Source: Halobaculum saliterrae
GTDB taxonomy: Archaea; Halobacteriota; Halobacteria; Halobacteriales; Haloferacaceae
Assembly (NCBI RefSeq): GCF_009831625.1
Contig: NZ_WUUS01000001.1
Location: forward strand, 186,301 to 250,300
Direction of reading: 5' to 3'
DNA length: 64,000 nt
Both the position numbers and the translations under genes were made by a program. The notes beneath the pieces were generated by a model. That model did no database searches, was not told the origin of the DNA, and saw only the letters and a list, made by a program, of their open reading frames with translations. Shown here piece by piece: positions 25,134 through 34,518 of the stretch (its first letter is position 1; each line of letters begins with the position of its first letter).

Positions 25134-25435
25134 ATCGGTGTGGTGTGTGGCCGGCGGCTAAACCTTTCGTGCCGTGGTGGTTCGGTCGGCCGTGTCGGTG
25201 CCGCCGGCGTGCTCGAACGGGAACCGATCCCGGAAGTCCGGCGAACGGGCTCGTTCCGGTCCGACGTCGCGTGCCGCCGTTCGACGGTGCGGTACGGGCG
25301 CTCACCGCTCGTCGACGGGGAGCCCGGCCGTGGGATCACCCGACTACACCGGGCGTTCGCGGGTGTCAATTCGTGTCAGAAGGGGCAGTAGTTGCTGGAT
25401 CAAGACTTTATCGGCAGATCGCGTATCCGGACAGT
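25134..25435. other. Divergent intergenic region, 302 bases
   Basis: Between the peroxiredoxin and histidine kinase genes. It contains a TATA-like box for each gene near its ends (about 25165-25171 for the minus strand, 25406-25411 for the plus strand). The middle is GC-rich with no ORF, RNA or repeat that I can support. Confidence 0.6.
25406..25411 (+). promoter_or_regulatory. TATA box for the PAS histidine kinase
   Basis: CTTTAT lies 25-30 bases before the ATG at 25436. The spacing indicates a leaderless transcript and supports that start over the long upstream open frame. Confidence 0.6.
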
Positions 25436-26452
25436 ATGACATCCGATGCCCCGGCGGATCTCTCGCCCGAGTTCCTCGCCGAGTTGGTCGAATCCGTCGG
25501 CGTGGGCGTCGGGGTCTACGGACGGGACGGACGATACGTCTACGTCAACCAGTCGTACGCCGATCTGTTCGGCGTCGAACCGGCGGAACTGGTCGGAACG
25601 TCGCTGTGGGAGGTCGTTCCGGGGATCGAGGCGAGCAAGTTCGACTCGTACTGGACCTCGTTCGCCGACGACGAGACGCGGACGGACGAGACGATACACG
25701 CGTACAACGACAGCGAGGTCCCCGTCGCGACGGTCACGACGCGGCGGTCGATCGACGGCACCGCCTACCACTTCGGGACGATCAAGGACATCTCGGAGCG
25801 GAGGGACAGGGAACGCGAGGTCGCACGCCAGAACGAACGGCTCGAGGACTTCGCGAGCGTCGTCTCTCACGACCTCCGGAACCCGTTGAACGTCGCGCAG
25901 GGGTATCTCGACCTCCTCCGCGAGGACGTCGACCGGGACGAGTTGCGGCTCGTCGACAACGCGCTCGACCGGATGGCCGTGCTGATCTCCGAACTGTTGG
26001 AACTCGCACAGAGCGACAGCGAGGTGGGCGAGACGGCGCCGGTTTCGATAGGGGCTGTCGCGGAGGAGGCGTGGCGCAACGTGGACACCCCGGAGGCGGT
26101 TCTGGACACGCCCGACGGGAACCCTCGGCTCGTGGCCGACGAGTCGCGCCTCCTGCAGCTGTTCGAGAACCTCTTCCGGAACGCGATCGAACACGCCGGG
26201 CCAGACACCCACGTGACTGTCGGTGTCGGTTCGGACGGGTTCCACGTGGCCGACACCGGACCGGGAATTCCGCCGGGCAAGCGCGATCGCGTCTTCGAGA
26301 CGGGATACACCACCGACGAGCGGGGAACCGGGTTCGGGCTGAGTATCGTCCAACAGATCGTCACCGGACACGGGTGGACGATACGGGTCACGGAGGGTTC
26401 CGACGGCGGCGCACGATTCGATATCGACGGGGTCGAGTTCGTCGCCGAATAG
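25436..26452 (+). CDS. PAS-domain sensor histidine kinase
   Basis: 338 residues, no membrane helix, so a cytoplasmic sensor. Residues 11-125 form a PAS domain (GVYGRDGRYVYVNQSYADLFG). The H-box is FASVVSH145DLRNPLN. The HATPase domain has the N-box NLFRNAIEHA, G1 ADTGPGIP and G2 GTGFGLSIVQQIV. This is the haloarchaeal PAS-HisKA-HATPase type that often works with response regulators encoded elsewhere; none is adjacent. The signal sensed is unknown. It is convergent with hyuB, 68 bases apart. Confidence 0.9.
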   Translation: MTSDAPADLSPEFLAELVESVGVGVGVYGRDGRYVYVNQSYADLFGVEPAELVGTSLWEVVPGIEASKFDSYWTSFADDETRTDETIHAYNDSEVPVATVTTRRSIDGTAYHFGTIKDISERRDREREVARQNERLEDFASVVSHDLRNPLNVAQGYLDLLREDVDRDELRLVDNALDRMAVLISELLELAQSDSEVGETAPVSIGAVAEEAWRNVDTPEAVLDTPDGNPRLVADESRLLQLFENLFRNAIEHAGPDTHVTVGVGSDGFHVADTGPGIPPGKRDRVFETGYTTDERGTGFGLSIVQQIVTGHGWTIRVTEGSDGGARFDIDGVEFVAE

Positions 26453-26520
26453 GACCCCGATGGGAGGCAGTTCGCTCTCGGCCTCCGAGCCGTCGAGGAG
26501 GTCGATGGCGCCCCGGAAAG

Positions 26521-28317
26521 TCAGTCGTCGGCGGCGTCGATGGCGTCATCGCCGTCGGTGGCGTCGTCGTCGTCGACGGCGTCCACACCCGTCCCGTAGC
26601 CGTACTCCTCGTGGGCCGTTTCGGGCGTGAGCTTCCCGAGTCGCAGGTCGCGTTCGATGGCCTCGTCGGGGCGGTCGGCCGGGTCGCCGTGGCCGCCGCC
26701 GCCCGGCGTGCGAACGCTGACGACGGTCCCCGCGGGGAGATCGCGGGTGTGCTTCGCGGGCAGTTTCTCCAGTTCGTCGCCCGAGCCGTCCACGAGATAC
26801 GCCGCGCCGTTGGCCCCCTCGCCGCCCCCGTTCAGGCCGTACGGGTGTGACTCGTGGCGCTCGGCGAGCAGGCTGAATCGGGCGGTGTGCCCGCGGACAC
26901 GGATGTCCCGGCGGAGGCCCAGTCCGCCGCGGTGCTCCCCCGCGCCGCCGGAGTCCGGCCGGAGTTCGTACCGCTCGATCCGGAGCGGGTACGCGGTCTC
27001 GAGGACCTCCGCGGGCGTGTTCAGCGTGTTGCTCATGTGGACGTGGACGCCGTCCATCCCGTCGCCGCCCGCGCGGCCGCCGAAGCCGCCGCCCTGGGTC
27101 TCGTAGAACGCGTACGGCGTCGGCTCGTCGCCCCGGGAGTCCGTCCCGCCGAGCGTGACGTTGTTCATCGTCCCCTGCCCGGCGGCGGCGACGGCCTCGG
27201 GTGCCGCCCCCGCGAGCGCGCCGAGCACCACGTCGGTGACGCGCTGGCTCGTCTCCAGGTTCCCGCCGACGACGGCCGCCGGCGGTCGCGGGTTCACGAT
27301 CGTCCCGTCGGGCGCGACGACCTCGATCGGGCGGTAGCAGCCGTGGTTCGGCGGGATGTCCGGGTCCGTCACACAGCGGACGGCGTAGTACGTCGCCGAG
27401 GCGGTCACCGCGAGCACGGCGTTGATCGGTCCCTCGGTCTGATCTGCGGTCCCGGTGAAGTCGACGGTCACCTCGTCGCCGTCGACCGTCAGCGCCACCT
27501 CGACCGCGAGGTCCTCGTTGCCGCGGCCGTCGTCGTCGAGCGCGTCCGCGAACTCGTAGGTTCCGTCGGGCAGATCCGCGATCTCGGCGCGCATCCGCCG
27601 CTCGGAGTAGTCCTTGATCTCCTCCAGCGCCGGCGCCAGATCCGCGCCGTGCTCGGCGGCGAGATCGCGGAAGCGTCGCCGGCCGGTGGCGTTCGCGGCC
27701 ACCTGCGCGCGGAGGTCGCCGCGGCGCTCCTCGGGCGTGCGAACGTTCGCGAGGATCATCGAGAGCACGTCCTCGCGCACCTCGCCCTCGGGCGTGCCGT
27801 CGGCGGCGACCTCGCCGGTCCCGCGCTCGAACTTCACCGGCGGGATGCGCAGGCCCTCCTGATAGATCTCGGTCGAGTCGGCAGCGACCGAGCCCGCCGT
27901 GGAGCCGCCGATGTCGGCGTGATGGGCGCGGTTGGCCGCGAACGCGATCACCTCCTCCCCGGCGTCGTCGTGGATCGGGGTGACGAGCGTCAGGTCCGGG
28001 AGGTGCGCGCCGCCCCGGAACGGGTCGTTCAGGAGGACCGAGTCGCCCGGCGAGAGCGACTCGGGCGGGAAGGCATCGACCGCCGCGGCGACGGAGTACG
28101 GCATCGCCCCGAGGTGGACCGGCATCGTCTCCGCCTGCGCGATCATCTCGCCGTCGGCGTCGAACAGCGCCGTCGAGCAGTCCCGCCGCTCCTTGATGTT
28201 CGGGGAGTAGCCCGTCCGGACGAGCGTCGCGTTCATCTCCTCGGCGACCGCCTCGCAGCCGTTGCGGATCACCTCCAGCGTCACCGAGTCGACGCCGGCG
28301 GGAGAGGGGTCGCTCAT
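26521..28317 (-). CDS. hyuB: Hydantoinase B / 5-oxoprolinase family subunit
   Basis: 598 residues. This is the B half of ATP-dependent hydantoinase/5-oxoprolinase enzymes, which open cyclic amides such as N-methylhydantoin or 5-oxoproline. Family motifs are ERRDCSTALFDADGEMIAQAETMPVHLGAM, LLNDPFRGGAHLPDLTLV, ETQGGGFGGRAGGDGMDGVHVHMSNTLNTP and VRTPGGGGHGDP. The last 30 residues are an Asp-rich tail. Its ATG overlaps the stop of hyuA by four bases. The substrate cannot be fixed from sequence. Confidence 0.9.
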   Translation of the reverse strand: MSDPSPAGVDSVTLEVIRNGCEAVAEEMNATLVRTGYSPNIKERRDCSTALFDADGEMIAQAETMPVHLGAMPYSVAAAVDAFPPESLSPGDSVLLNDPFRGGAHLPDLTLVTPIHDDAGEEVIAFAANRAHHADIGGSTAGSVAADSTEIYQEGLRIPPVKFERGTGEVAADGTPEGEVREDVLSMILANVRTPEERRGDLRAQVAANATGRRRFRDLAAEHGADLAPALEEIKDYSERRMRAEIADLPDGTYEFADALDDDGRGNEDLAVEVALTVDGDEVTVDFTGTADQTEGPINAVLAVTASATYYAVRCVTDPDIPPNHGCYRPIEVVAPDGTIVNPRPPAAVVGGNLETSQRVTDVVLGALAGAAPEAVAAAGQGTMNNVTLGGTDSRGDEPTPYAFYETQGGGFGGRAGGDGMDGVHVHMSNTLNTPAEVLETAYPLRIERYELRPDSGGAGEHRGGLGLRRDIRVRGHTARFSLLAERHESHPYGLNGGGEGANGAAYLVDGSGDELEKLPAKHTRDLPAGTVVSVRTPGGGGHGDPADRPDEAIERDLRLGKLTPETAHEEYGYGTGVDAVDDDDATDGDDAIDAADD

Positions 28318-30377
28318 TCGCCGCCACCTCCGGTCTCGACGACCAGGTTCGCGTCGCCGTCGACTCGGGCGCGCTGGCCCGGGTGGACGACGACGGTGCT
28401 CTCGCTCCCCTCGACCACCGCGGGGCCGTCGAACGCCGCGTCCGTCGGCAGGCGTGTTCGGTCGTACACCGGCGTGTCGCGGTCGCCGTCGGCGAACCCG
28501 ACACGGCGTGACCGCGTGATCGCGTCGTCGGGGTCGCCGTCGCGCTCCTCGGCCGTGAGGTCGGGCGGCTCCACGAGCCCGCGGGCCCGCAGGCGGACGG
28601 TCACGAGTTCCACCGGCTCCCCGGGCGAGGCGTGGCCGTACCGGCGCTCGTGGGCCGCGTGGAAGCGCTCCTCGACGGCGGCGAGCTCGTCCGCATCGAG
28701 GTCGCCCTCGACCGGGACCGACAGGTCGAACGACTGCCCGGCGTAGCGCAGGTCGAGCGTCCGCTCGAACGCCACCTCGTCGGCCGCGCGGCCGGCGTCA
28801 CGGAGTTCCGCGCGCCCCTCCGCCTCGAACGACTCGTAGGCGTCCCGGAGGGCCGCCGGGTCGACGTCGTCCCAGCGGCGCACCATCGAGGTGGAGTAGT
28901 CGTACACCACGTCGCTGATGAGCAGTCCCAGCGCGGAGAGGACGCCGGCGGCCCGCGGGACGATCACCTCGGGGATGTCGAGGCCGTCAGCCAGCGCGGT
29001 CGCGTGCAGGGGGCCGGCGCCGCCGAACGCGACGAGGGCGAACTCGCGGGGGTCGTAGCCGCGCTCGACGCTGACGACGCGGAGCGCGCGGCGCATGTTC
29101 GCGTTCGCCACGTCGAGCAGGCCGCGGGCGGCGGCCTCGGTCGCGTCGGGGTCGCCGGCGACGGCCTCCGCCAGCGGGGCGAAGGCGTCGCGGACGCGGT
29201 CGTCGTCGCGGCCGAGCGCGTCCGGGAGGAACGCCGAGGGGTCGATCCGGCCGAGCACGAGGTGGGCGTCGGTGACGGTCGGCTCGGTCCCGCCGCGGTT
29301 GTAGCAGACCGGGCCGGGCTGGGCGCCCGCCGACCGCGGGCCGACGCGCAGTGCGCCGCCCGTGTCGACGTAGCCGATGGAGCCGCCGCCGGCGCCGACG
29401 GTGTGGATGTCGACCGTCGGCACCGAGACGGGGTACTCGCCCACCTCGGTGTCGGTCGTCACGAGCGGCTCGCCATCGCGCACGAGGCTCACGTCGCAGG
29501 AGGTGCCGCCCATGTCCATCGTGATCAGGTCGTCGACGCCGCGGCGGCCGGCGACGTGGGTCGCGCCGCGGACGCCCGCCGCCGGCCCCGAGAGGAGGGT
29601 GTTGACGGGGCGCTCGCGGGACGCCTCCGCGGCCATCAGTCCGCCGTTCGACCCCATCACGCGCAGGGGCGCGTCGATCCCGAGGTCGCCGACGGCGTCG
29701 GCCAGCGATCCGAGGTACGCGTCCATGACGGGCTTGAGCGCGGCGTTCATCGCGGTCGTCAGGGTGCGCTCGTACTCGCGGATCTCGGGGAGCACGTCCG
29801 AGGACAGCGAGACGCTGGCGTCGATTCCCTCCTCACGCAGGATCTCCCGGACGCGACGCTCGTGCTCCGGGTGTTCGAAGGAGAACAGCAGGGAGACGGC
29901 GACGCTGTCGATCCCCGACTCCCGGAGGTCGCCGGCGCGGTCGCGGACGGCGGCCTCGTCCAGTTCGCGGAGCACGTCGCCGCGTTCGTCCACCCGTTCC
30001 GGAACCTCGAATCGGCGGTCCCGAGGGACGACCGGGTCGGGCTTCGTCGCCTCGAAGTCGTAGATGTCGGGGCGGGTCTGTCGGCCGATCTCGACGGCGT
30101 CGCGGAAGCCCTCGGTCGTGAGCAGGGCGGTGTCGGCCCACTCGCCCTCCAGCACGGCGTTGGTCGCGACGGTCGTACCGTGACCGAGAAACGATACCGA
30201 GGGGAGCGACGCGTCCAGTTCCCGAAGGCCGGTCACGACACCCTCGTCGGGCGATCCCGGGGTCGATGGTGTCTTGTCGACGCGGATCCGCCCGTCCCGG
30301 ACCGTCACGAGGTCCGTGAACGTACCGCCCACATCGACGCCGACGCGCGTGCCCGCCGGCGCGTGATCGTCGGTCAT
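28314..30377 (-). CDS. hyuA: Hydantoinase A / 5-oxoprolinase family subunit
   Basis: 687 residues. ATP-binding A half of the hydantoinase/oxoprolinase pair. The N-terminal [15 protein letters not shown] is the phosphate-binding strand, and [45 protein letters not shown] and [12 protein letters not shown] follow in family order. The frame is open for 159 codons upstream, but the ATG at 30375-30377 starts the conserved domain after 10 residues and has a TATA-like GCATACAA about 26 bases upstream. First gene of the hyuAB pair, divergent from an amidase gene. Confidence 0.9.
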   Translation of the reverse strand: MTDDHAPAGTRVGVDVGGTFTDLVTVRDGRIRVDKTPSTPGSPDEGVVTGLRELDASLPSVSFLGHGTTVATNAVLEGEWADTALLTTEGFRDAVEIGRQTRPDIYDFEATKPDPVVPRDRRFEVPERVDERGDVLRELDEAAVRDRAGDLRESGIDSVAVSLLFSFEHPEHERRVREILREEGIDASVSLSSDVLPEIREYERTLTTAMNAALKPVMDAYLGSLADAVGDLGIDAPLRVMGSNGGLMAAEASRERPVNTLLSGPAAGVRGATHVAGRRGVDDLITMDMGGTSCDVSLVRDGEPLVTTDTEVGEYPVSVPTVDIHTVGAGGGSIGYVDTGGALRVGPRSAGAQPGPVCYNRGGTEPTVTDAHLVLGRIDPSAFLPDALGRDDDRVRDAFAPLAEAVAGDPDATEAAARGLLDVANANMRRALRVVSVERGYDPREFALVAFGGAGPLHATALADGLDIPEVIVPRAAGVLSALGLLISDVVYDYSTSMVRRWDDVDPAALRDAYESFEAEGRAELRDAGRAADEVAFERTLDLRYAGQSFDLSVPVEGDLDADELAAVEERFHAAHERRYGHASPGEPVELVTVRLRARGLVEPPDLTAEERDGDPDDAITRSRRVGFADGDRDTPVYDRTRLPTDAAFDGPAVVEGSESTVVVHPGQRARVDGDANLVVETGGGGE

Positions 30378-30399
30378 ACACGAGGGTACGGCGGCTGGG

Positions 30400-30408
30400 T
30401 TGTATGCG
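30400..30408 (-). promoter_or_regulatory. TATA-like element for hyuAB
   Basis: GCATACAAC on the minus strand is centred about 27 bases before the hyuA start. The 101-base gap to the amidase start must hold both promoters. Confidence 0.45.
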
Positions 30409-30478
30409 TTCGCCTCGCGGACATCGCCAGCCGTCGAGGGAACAGTCATGTTGCGTGAGGTGCATGCCCACACATCGC

Positions 30479-31900
30479 ATGGTTGAGGAACACCACGTCG
30501 AAACCGCGGTTGACCGACTCGGCGTCGCGCTCGATCCGATCGAGATCGAGCGGTACGCCGCCGACGCGACCGAGGCCGCCGCGATGACGGCGGCGTTCGA
30601 GCCGACGACGGACGGGCGCGATCCCCGGGAGTACGAACCGGGAGACGACGAGTACAACGCCTTCCGGTACCGGGTCGAGGAACGGGGCGGCAACGGCGCC
30701 TTGGAGGGACTCCGTGTCGCGGTAAAGGACAACATGGCCGTGGCAGGGGTGCCGATGACGTGCGGGTCCGCCGGCGTCGACTTCGTCCCGCAGTACGACG
30801 CGACCGTCGTCGAGCGACTCGAGACGGCGGGCGCACGGCTCCTCGGCACCACAAACATGGACGAGTTCGCGTTGACGACGACCGGGGAGACCTGTGCGCA
30901 CGGACCGACCCGGAATCCGGCGACCGACGACGGCGTCCCCGGCGGCTCCTCCAGCGGGAGCGGAGCGGCCGTCGCCGCCGACCTCGTCGACGCGGCGCTG
31001 GGGAGCGACACGGGCGGCAGCGTTCGGATCCCCGCCTCCTACTGCGGCGTCGTCGGACTCAAGCCGACCCACCGGACCGTCCCCCGGTTCGGGTTCGGCG
31101 ACCTCGCGCCGTCGCTGGACCACGTCGGGCCGCTGGCGTCGTCGGTGTCGACCGCGTTTCGCGTGTACGACGCCATCGCGGGGCCGGACCGTCGCGACCT
31201 CTCCTCTCGCGCGGCCCGTCCCGCCCGGAACACGCACGCGGCGGTCGGCGACTCCGTCGACGGGACGACCGTCGGCGTCGTGCGGGAGGCGATGGACGTG
31301 GCCGATCCCGAGGTGCGCGAGGCGGTGGGAGCCGCCCTGACCGACCTCGAGGCGGTCGGCGTCGAGACGAGGGCGGTGTCGCTGCCGCGGTTCGAGGAGA
31401 TGGCGTCGGCGGTCGTCGTGATCGCGAACACCGAGTTCGCCTCGTTGCTCGCGGATCGGGGACTCGTTCGCGGGAGCGGCACCGGGTACGCGGACCCGTG
31501 GCGCTCGGCCGCGGCGGACCTCGACTGGGACGCGCTCGGCGACGGTGTCGTCGACAGCGCCGTCACGTTCGAGGCCCTGTTCGAGGCGACCGAGGGCCGT
31601 GCCTACGTCGGGGCACAGAACGTACGCGAGCGGTTCACGGCGTCGGTCGACGCCGCGCTGGAGGACGTCGACGCGCTGGCGCTGCCGACGACGCCGACGA
31701 CCGCGCCGGAGTTCGGCGAGGTGACGACCACCGCCGACGTGATCGGGACGATCACGAACACGAGCCCGTTCGACCTGACCGGCACCCCCGCGCTGTCGGT
31801 TCCGGCGGGAACGGCCGACGGGCGGCCGGTGGGGCTCCAACTCGTCGCCGACTGGTTCGACGAGCCGACGCTCGCGCGCCTCGGGTCCGCCGTCGAGTAG
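30479..31900 (+). CDS. Amidase (amidase signature family)
   Basis: 473 residues of the Ser-cisSer-Lys amidase family (GatA/AtzF/acylamidase). The catalytic Lys is in [15 protein letters not shown], the cis-Ser in [13 protein letters not shown], and the nucleophilic Ser in [30 protein letters not shown] follows. The N-terminus has about 60 residues of helix before the domain, unlike GatA, so a metabolic amide hydrolase is likelier than tRNA amidotransferase. The ATG at 30479 is preferred; in-frame ATGs upstream are possible. The divergent hyuAB pair suggests joint degradation of cyclic and linear amides, an inference from position. Confidence 0.85.
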   Translation: MVEEHHVETAVDRLGVALDPIEIERYAADATEAAAMTAAFEPTTDGRDPREYEPGDDEYNAFRYRVEERGGNGALEGLRVAVKDNMAVAGVPMTCGSAGVDFVPQYDATVVERLETAGARLLGTTNMDEFALTTTGETCAHGPTRNPATDDGVPGGSSSGSGAAVAADLVDAALGSDTGGSVRIPASYCGVVGLKPTHRTVPRFGFGDLAPSLDHVGPLASSVSTAFRVYDAIAGPDRRDLSSRAARPARNTHAAVGDSVDGTTVGVVREAMDVADPEVREAVGAALTDLEAVGVETRAVSLPRFEEMASAVVVIANTEFASLLADRGLVRGSGTGYADPWRSAAADLDWDALGDGVVDSAVTFEALFEATEGRAYVGAQNVRERFTASVDAALEDVDALALPTTPTTAPEFGEVTTTADVIGTITNTSPFDLTGTPALSVPAGTADGRPVGLQLVADWFDEPTLARLGSAVE

Positions 31901-31940
31901 CGACGGACCGAACACCGGGGACTATTTCAACTCGACGACG

Positions 31941-31948
31941 GATATATT
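31941..31948 (+). promoter_or_regulatory. Upstream TATA-like element before the DUF1028 operon
   Basis: GATATATT lies 139-146 bases before the DUF1028 start, too far for that gene to be leaderless. It could start a long leader or a small RNA. A nearer weaker box (GCTTATCC, about 32046-32053) is 34-41 bases from the start. Confidence 0.4.
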
Positions 31949-32018
31949 CGGTAAGCTGTGTGAAACAACCGGACGATCAGGAGACGATCCGGATACTAAT
32001 TCGATGATCACGAACGGA

Positions 32019-32038
32019 TCCGGAAAGATAGTTCCGGA
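32019..32038. promoter_or_regulatory. Perfect 7-bp inverted repeat upstream of the DUF1028 operon
   Basis: TCCGGAA (32019-32025) and TTCCGGA (32032-32038) flank AGATAG. It lies between the two candidate TATA boxes, so it could be an operator. If transcription starts near 31970 it would form a leader hairpin. Confidence 0.4.
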
Positions 32039-32086
32039 CCCCATAGCTTATCCTCCTCGGGCATCCTTACCATGCTGTGACGACAC

Positions 32087-32812
32087 ATGGGAAAAGGTAA
32101 CAAGAAGGAGGACGAACCGGGGGGGTTCGTCCCGGGGACGTTCTCGATCGCGGCACGCGATCCCGACGCCGACGAGTTCGGCGTCGCCGTCAGCACCGCG
32201 CTGGTCGGCGTCGGGGCGCTGTGTCCGTTCGTGAGCGAGAACGCCGCCGTGGCGACCCAGTCGTTCGTCAAGGTGTCCCACGGCGCCAACGCCGTCGACC
32301 TCGCCGACCGCGGCGTGAGCGTGCCGACGGCGTGTGACGCGTTGCTCGAGGACGACGAACACGCGAGCTACCGGCAGCTCCACGGCATCGACGGCGACGG
32401 CCGGACGTTCGCCTTCAGCGGCGACGACTGCGTCGACTGGAACGGACACCTCGAACGGGACGACCACACGGTCGCTGGCAACATGCTCTCGAACGGCGAC
32501 GTGATCGAGGACATCAGCGAGACGTTCCGGGAGACCGAGGGGGAACTCGCCGAGCGGCTCATGACCGCCCTCGAGGCCGGCCAAGGGGCCGGCGGCGACA
32601 AACGTGGGAAGATCAGCGCGGCGTTGCTCGTCCACTCGCCCGACCCCAAACTGTACCACAACCTCCGCATCGACAACTCGGAGGATCCGGTCGACGACCT
32701 CCGCGAGGCGTTCGAACTGGGCAAGCAGACGGAGACGGATCTGCCCGCGTCGACCGACGAGATGCTCGGGGAGTACCCCGACGAGATACTCGACTTCGGA
32801 CTGAAGTACTGA
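32087..32812 (+). CDS. DUF1028 family protein (Ntn-hydrolase-like), first of peptide transporter locus 1
   Basis: 241 residues. DUF1028 proteins have an Ntn-hydrolase-like fold and commonly sit beside peptide transporters or gamma-glutamyltransferases. Shared motifs with the second copy at 57691 are TFS near the start, ATQSFVxV, RQLHGxD and GGDKRGxxSAAxLV. The conserved Thr is residue 18 behind a Lys/Glu-rich extension (MGKGNKKEDEPGG), whereas in the second copy it follows Met directly. The gene is 13 bases before the binding-protein gene on the same strand, so it is part of the transporter operon. Enzymatic activity is unproven for the family. Confidence 0.82.
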   Translation: MGKGNKKEDEPGGFVPGTFSIAARDPDADEFGVAVSTALVGVGALCPFVSENAAVATQSFVKVSHGANAVDLADRGVSVPTACDALLEDDEHASYRQLHGIDGDGRTFAFSGDDCVDWNGHLERDDHTVAGNMLSNGDVIEDISETFRETEGELAERLMTALEAGQGAGGDKRGKISAALLVHSPDPKLYHNLRIDNSEDPVDDLREAFELGKQTETDLPASTDEMLGEYPDEILDFGLKY

Positions 32813-32825
32813 CGAGACCCAACAC

Positions 32826-34505
32826 ATGACTGACGACAACCACTTCGACCCGACAGACGTCGATCGTCGCCGCTTCCTGAAGGCAACCGGCCTCGCGGGC
32901 GCCGGCGGCATGACCGCGATGGCCGGCTGCGCCGGCGGCGGTGACGACACCGAGGAACCGACCGACACCACCGGTGGCGGCGACGGCAACGGCGACGCCA
33001 CGCCGGCAGAGACCGAGGAGCCCGGCGAGATCCAGGAGGGCGGGACGCTCATCTGGGGACACAGCGAGGTGACACAGAACCTCGACATCCACCAGACCGC
33101 GACCGCCAGCACCGGTCGCTTCCTCAACAGCGTCTACGACGCCCTCGTCGGACTGACGAGCGACCTCGAACTGTCCACGGACCCCGACATCGCGAGTCCG
33201 GGCCTCGCGACCGACTGGGAGGTCAGCGACGACCTCATGACGTACACGTTCTCGCTCCGGGAGGGCGTGACGTTCCACGACGGGACCGAGCTCACCGCCG
33301 AGGACGTGAAGTACAGCTACGACCGGATCGCGAATCCGGATACCGGCGCGATCATGCAGTTCGTCTTCGGCTCGACTGAATCCGTCGAGGTCGAGGACGA
33401 CTACACCGTCGTCGTCAACCAGTCCGAGCGGTACCAGCCGTTCCTGCGCCAGCTGGCGTTCTCGGGGACGTCCATCGTGCCGGCGGACTCGGGCGACACG
33501 ATCGGCGACGAGCCGATCGGCACCGGCCCCTTCGAGTTCGTCATGCGCCAGCAGGGCAACCGCGCCGAGCTGGAGGCGTTCGACGACTACTGGGGCGAGG
33601 GCCCGTACCTCGACGCCGTCGAGGAGCGGACCGTCACCGACCCGGACAGCCGCCTCACCGGGATCGAGGAGGGGGACTTCGACCTCATCAACGACATCCC
33701 GCTCGACGACATCAACGACGTCGTCGGGAACGAGGACGACGACCTCAAGACACGGACGTGGTCGCCGCTGTCGTGGGCGTTCCTCAACATGAACAACACC
33801 GAGCCGCCGTTCGACGACCCGGACTTCCGGAAGGCCGTCGACTTCTGCATCGACAAACAGGCGCTCGTCGAGGGCGCGCTGTTCGGCAACGGCGAGCCGA
33901 CCGCGAGCCCGAGCTTCCCGAACAGCGCCTTCCGCAATTCCGACATCTCCCCGCGCCAACAGGACTTCGATCGGGCCGCCGAGCTGTTCGAGCAGTCGGA
34001 GTACGACGTCGACGAGTTCGACCTCACGTTCAAGGTCACGACGAACTACCCGTGGCACGTCGACGCGGCGACGATCATGCAGCAGTTCTTCCAGCAAGCG
34101 GGGCTGAACGTGGAGATCCAACAGCTCCAGTGGAGCGACTGGCTCTCGCAGGTGTTCGCGAACCAGGACTTCACCCTCTCGATGGTGAACTTCTTCACCT
34201 TCTGGGAGCCGGCGTACCTGTACACCTCGCTGTGGACCTCCGACGGCTCGTTCAACTTCCGCGGCTACGCCAGCGACGAGTACGACCAGGCCGTCGCGGA
34301 CGCCGCCGCGGCGGACGGTCGGGAGGAGGCGATCCCCCTGTACCAGGAGGCGCAGTCGATCATCCACGAGGACGTGCCCGACGTGATGCTGTGGTTCCGC
34401 GACGGGACGGTCGCCGCGAAGAACAACGTCTACGGGCTGGACACGGTCCTCTCGCCGAACAACAGCGAACTCAACTTCGGCCGGATGTGGATGGACCAGT
34501 CATGA
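32826..34505 (+). CDS. Peptide ABC transporter substrate-binding lipoprotein (locus 1)
   Basis: 559 residues of the SBP family 5 (Dpp/Opp). The signal DRRRFLKATGLAG...MAGC is a twin-arginine lipoprotein type, with the lipid-modified Cys followed by an acidic Thr/Gly linker. The mature domain has TLIWGHSEVTQNLDIHQTA, TFSLREGVTFHDGTELTAEDVKYSYDR and LRTWSPLSWAFLNMNN-type segments usual for the family. It captures peptides outside the cell and delivers them to the permeases encoded next. Ligand specificity cannot be read from sequence. Confidence 0.92.
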   Translation: MTDDNHFDPTDVDRRRFLKATGLAGAGGMTAMAGCAGGGDDTEEPTDTTGGGDGNGDATPAETEEPGEIQEGGTLIWGHSEVTQNLDIHQTATASTGRFLNSVYDALVGLTSDLELSTDPDIASPGLATDWEVSDDLMTYTFSLREGVTFHDGTELTAEDVKYSYDRIANPDTGAIMQFVFGSTESVEVEDDYTVVVNQSERYQPFLRQLAFSGTSIVPADSGDTIGDEPIGTGPFEFVMRQQGNRAELEAFDDYWGEGPYLDAVEERTVTDPDSRLTGIEEGDFDLINDIPLDDINDVVGNEDDDLKTRTWSPLSWAFLNMNNTEPPFDDPDFRKAVDFCIDKQALVEGALFGNGEPTASPSFPNSAFRNSDISPRQQDFDRAAELFEQSEYDVDEFDLTFKVTTNYPWHVDAATIMQQFFQQAGLNVEIQQLQWSDWLSQVFANQDFTLSMVNFFTFWEPAYLYTSLWTSDGSFNFRGYASDEYDQAVADAAAADGREEAIPLYQEAQSIIHEDVPDVMLWFRDGTVAAKNNVYGLDTVLSPNNSELNFGRMWMDQS

Positions 34506-34518
34506 CCGCGACCGGGAT

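Noticed and set aside
30479-31900. Amidase as GatA of tRNA amidotransferase
   Set aside because: No gatB or gatC is adjacent, the N-terminal helical region is not GatA-like, and the neighbours are hydantoinase genes.
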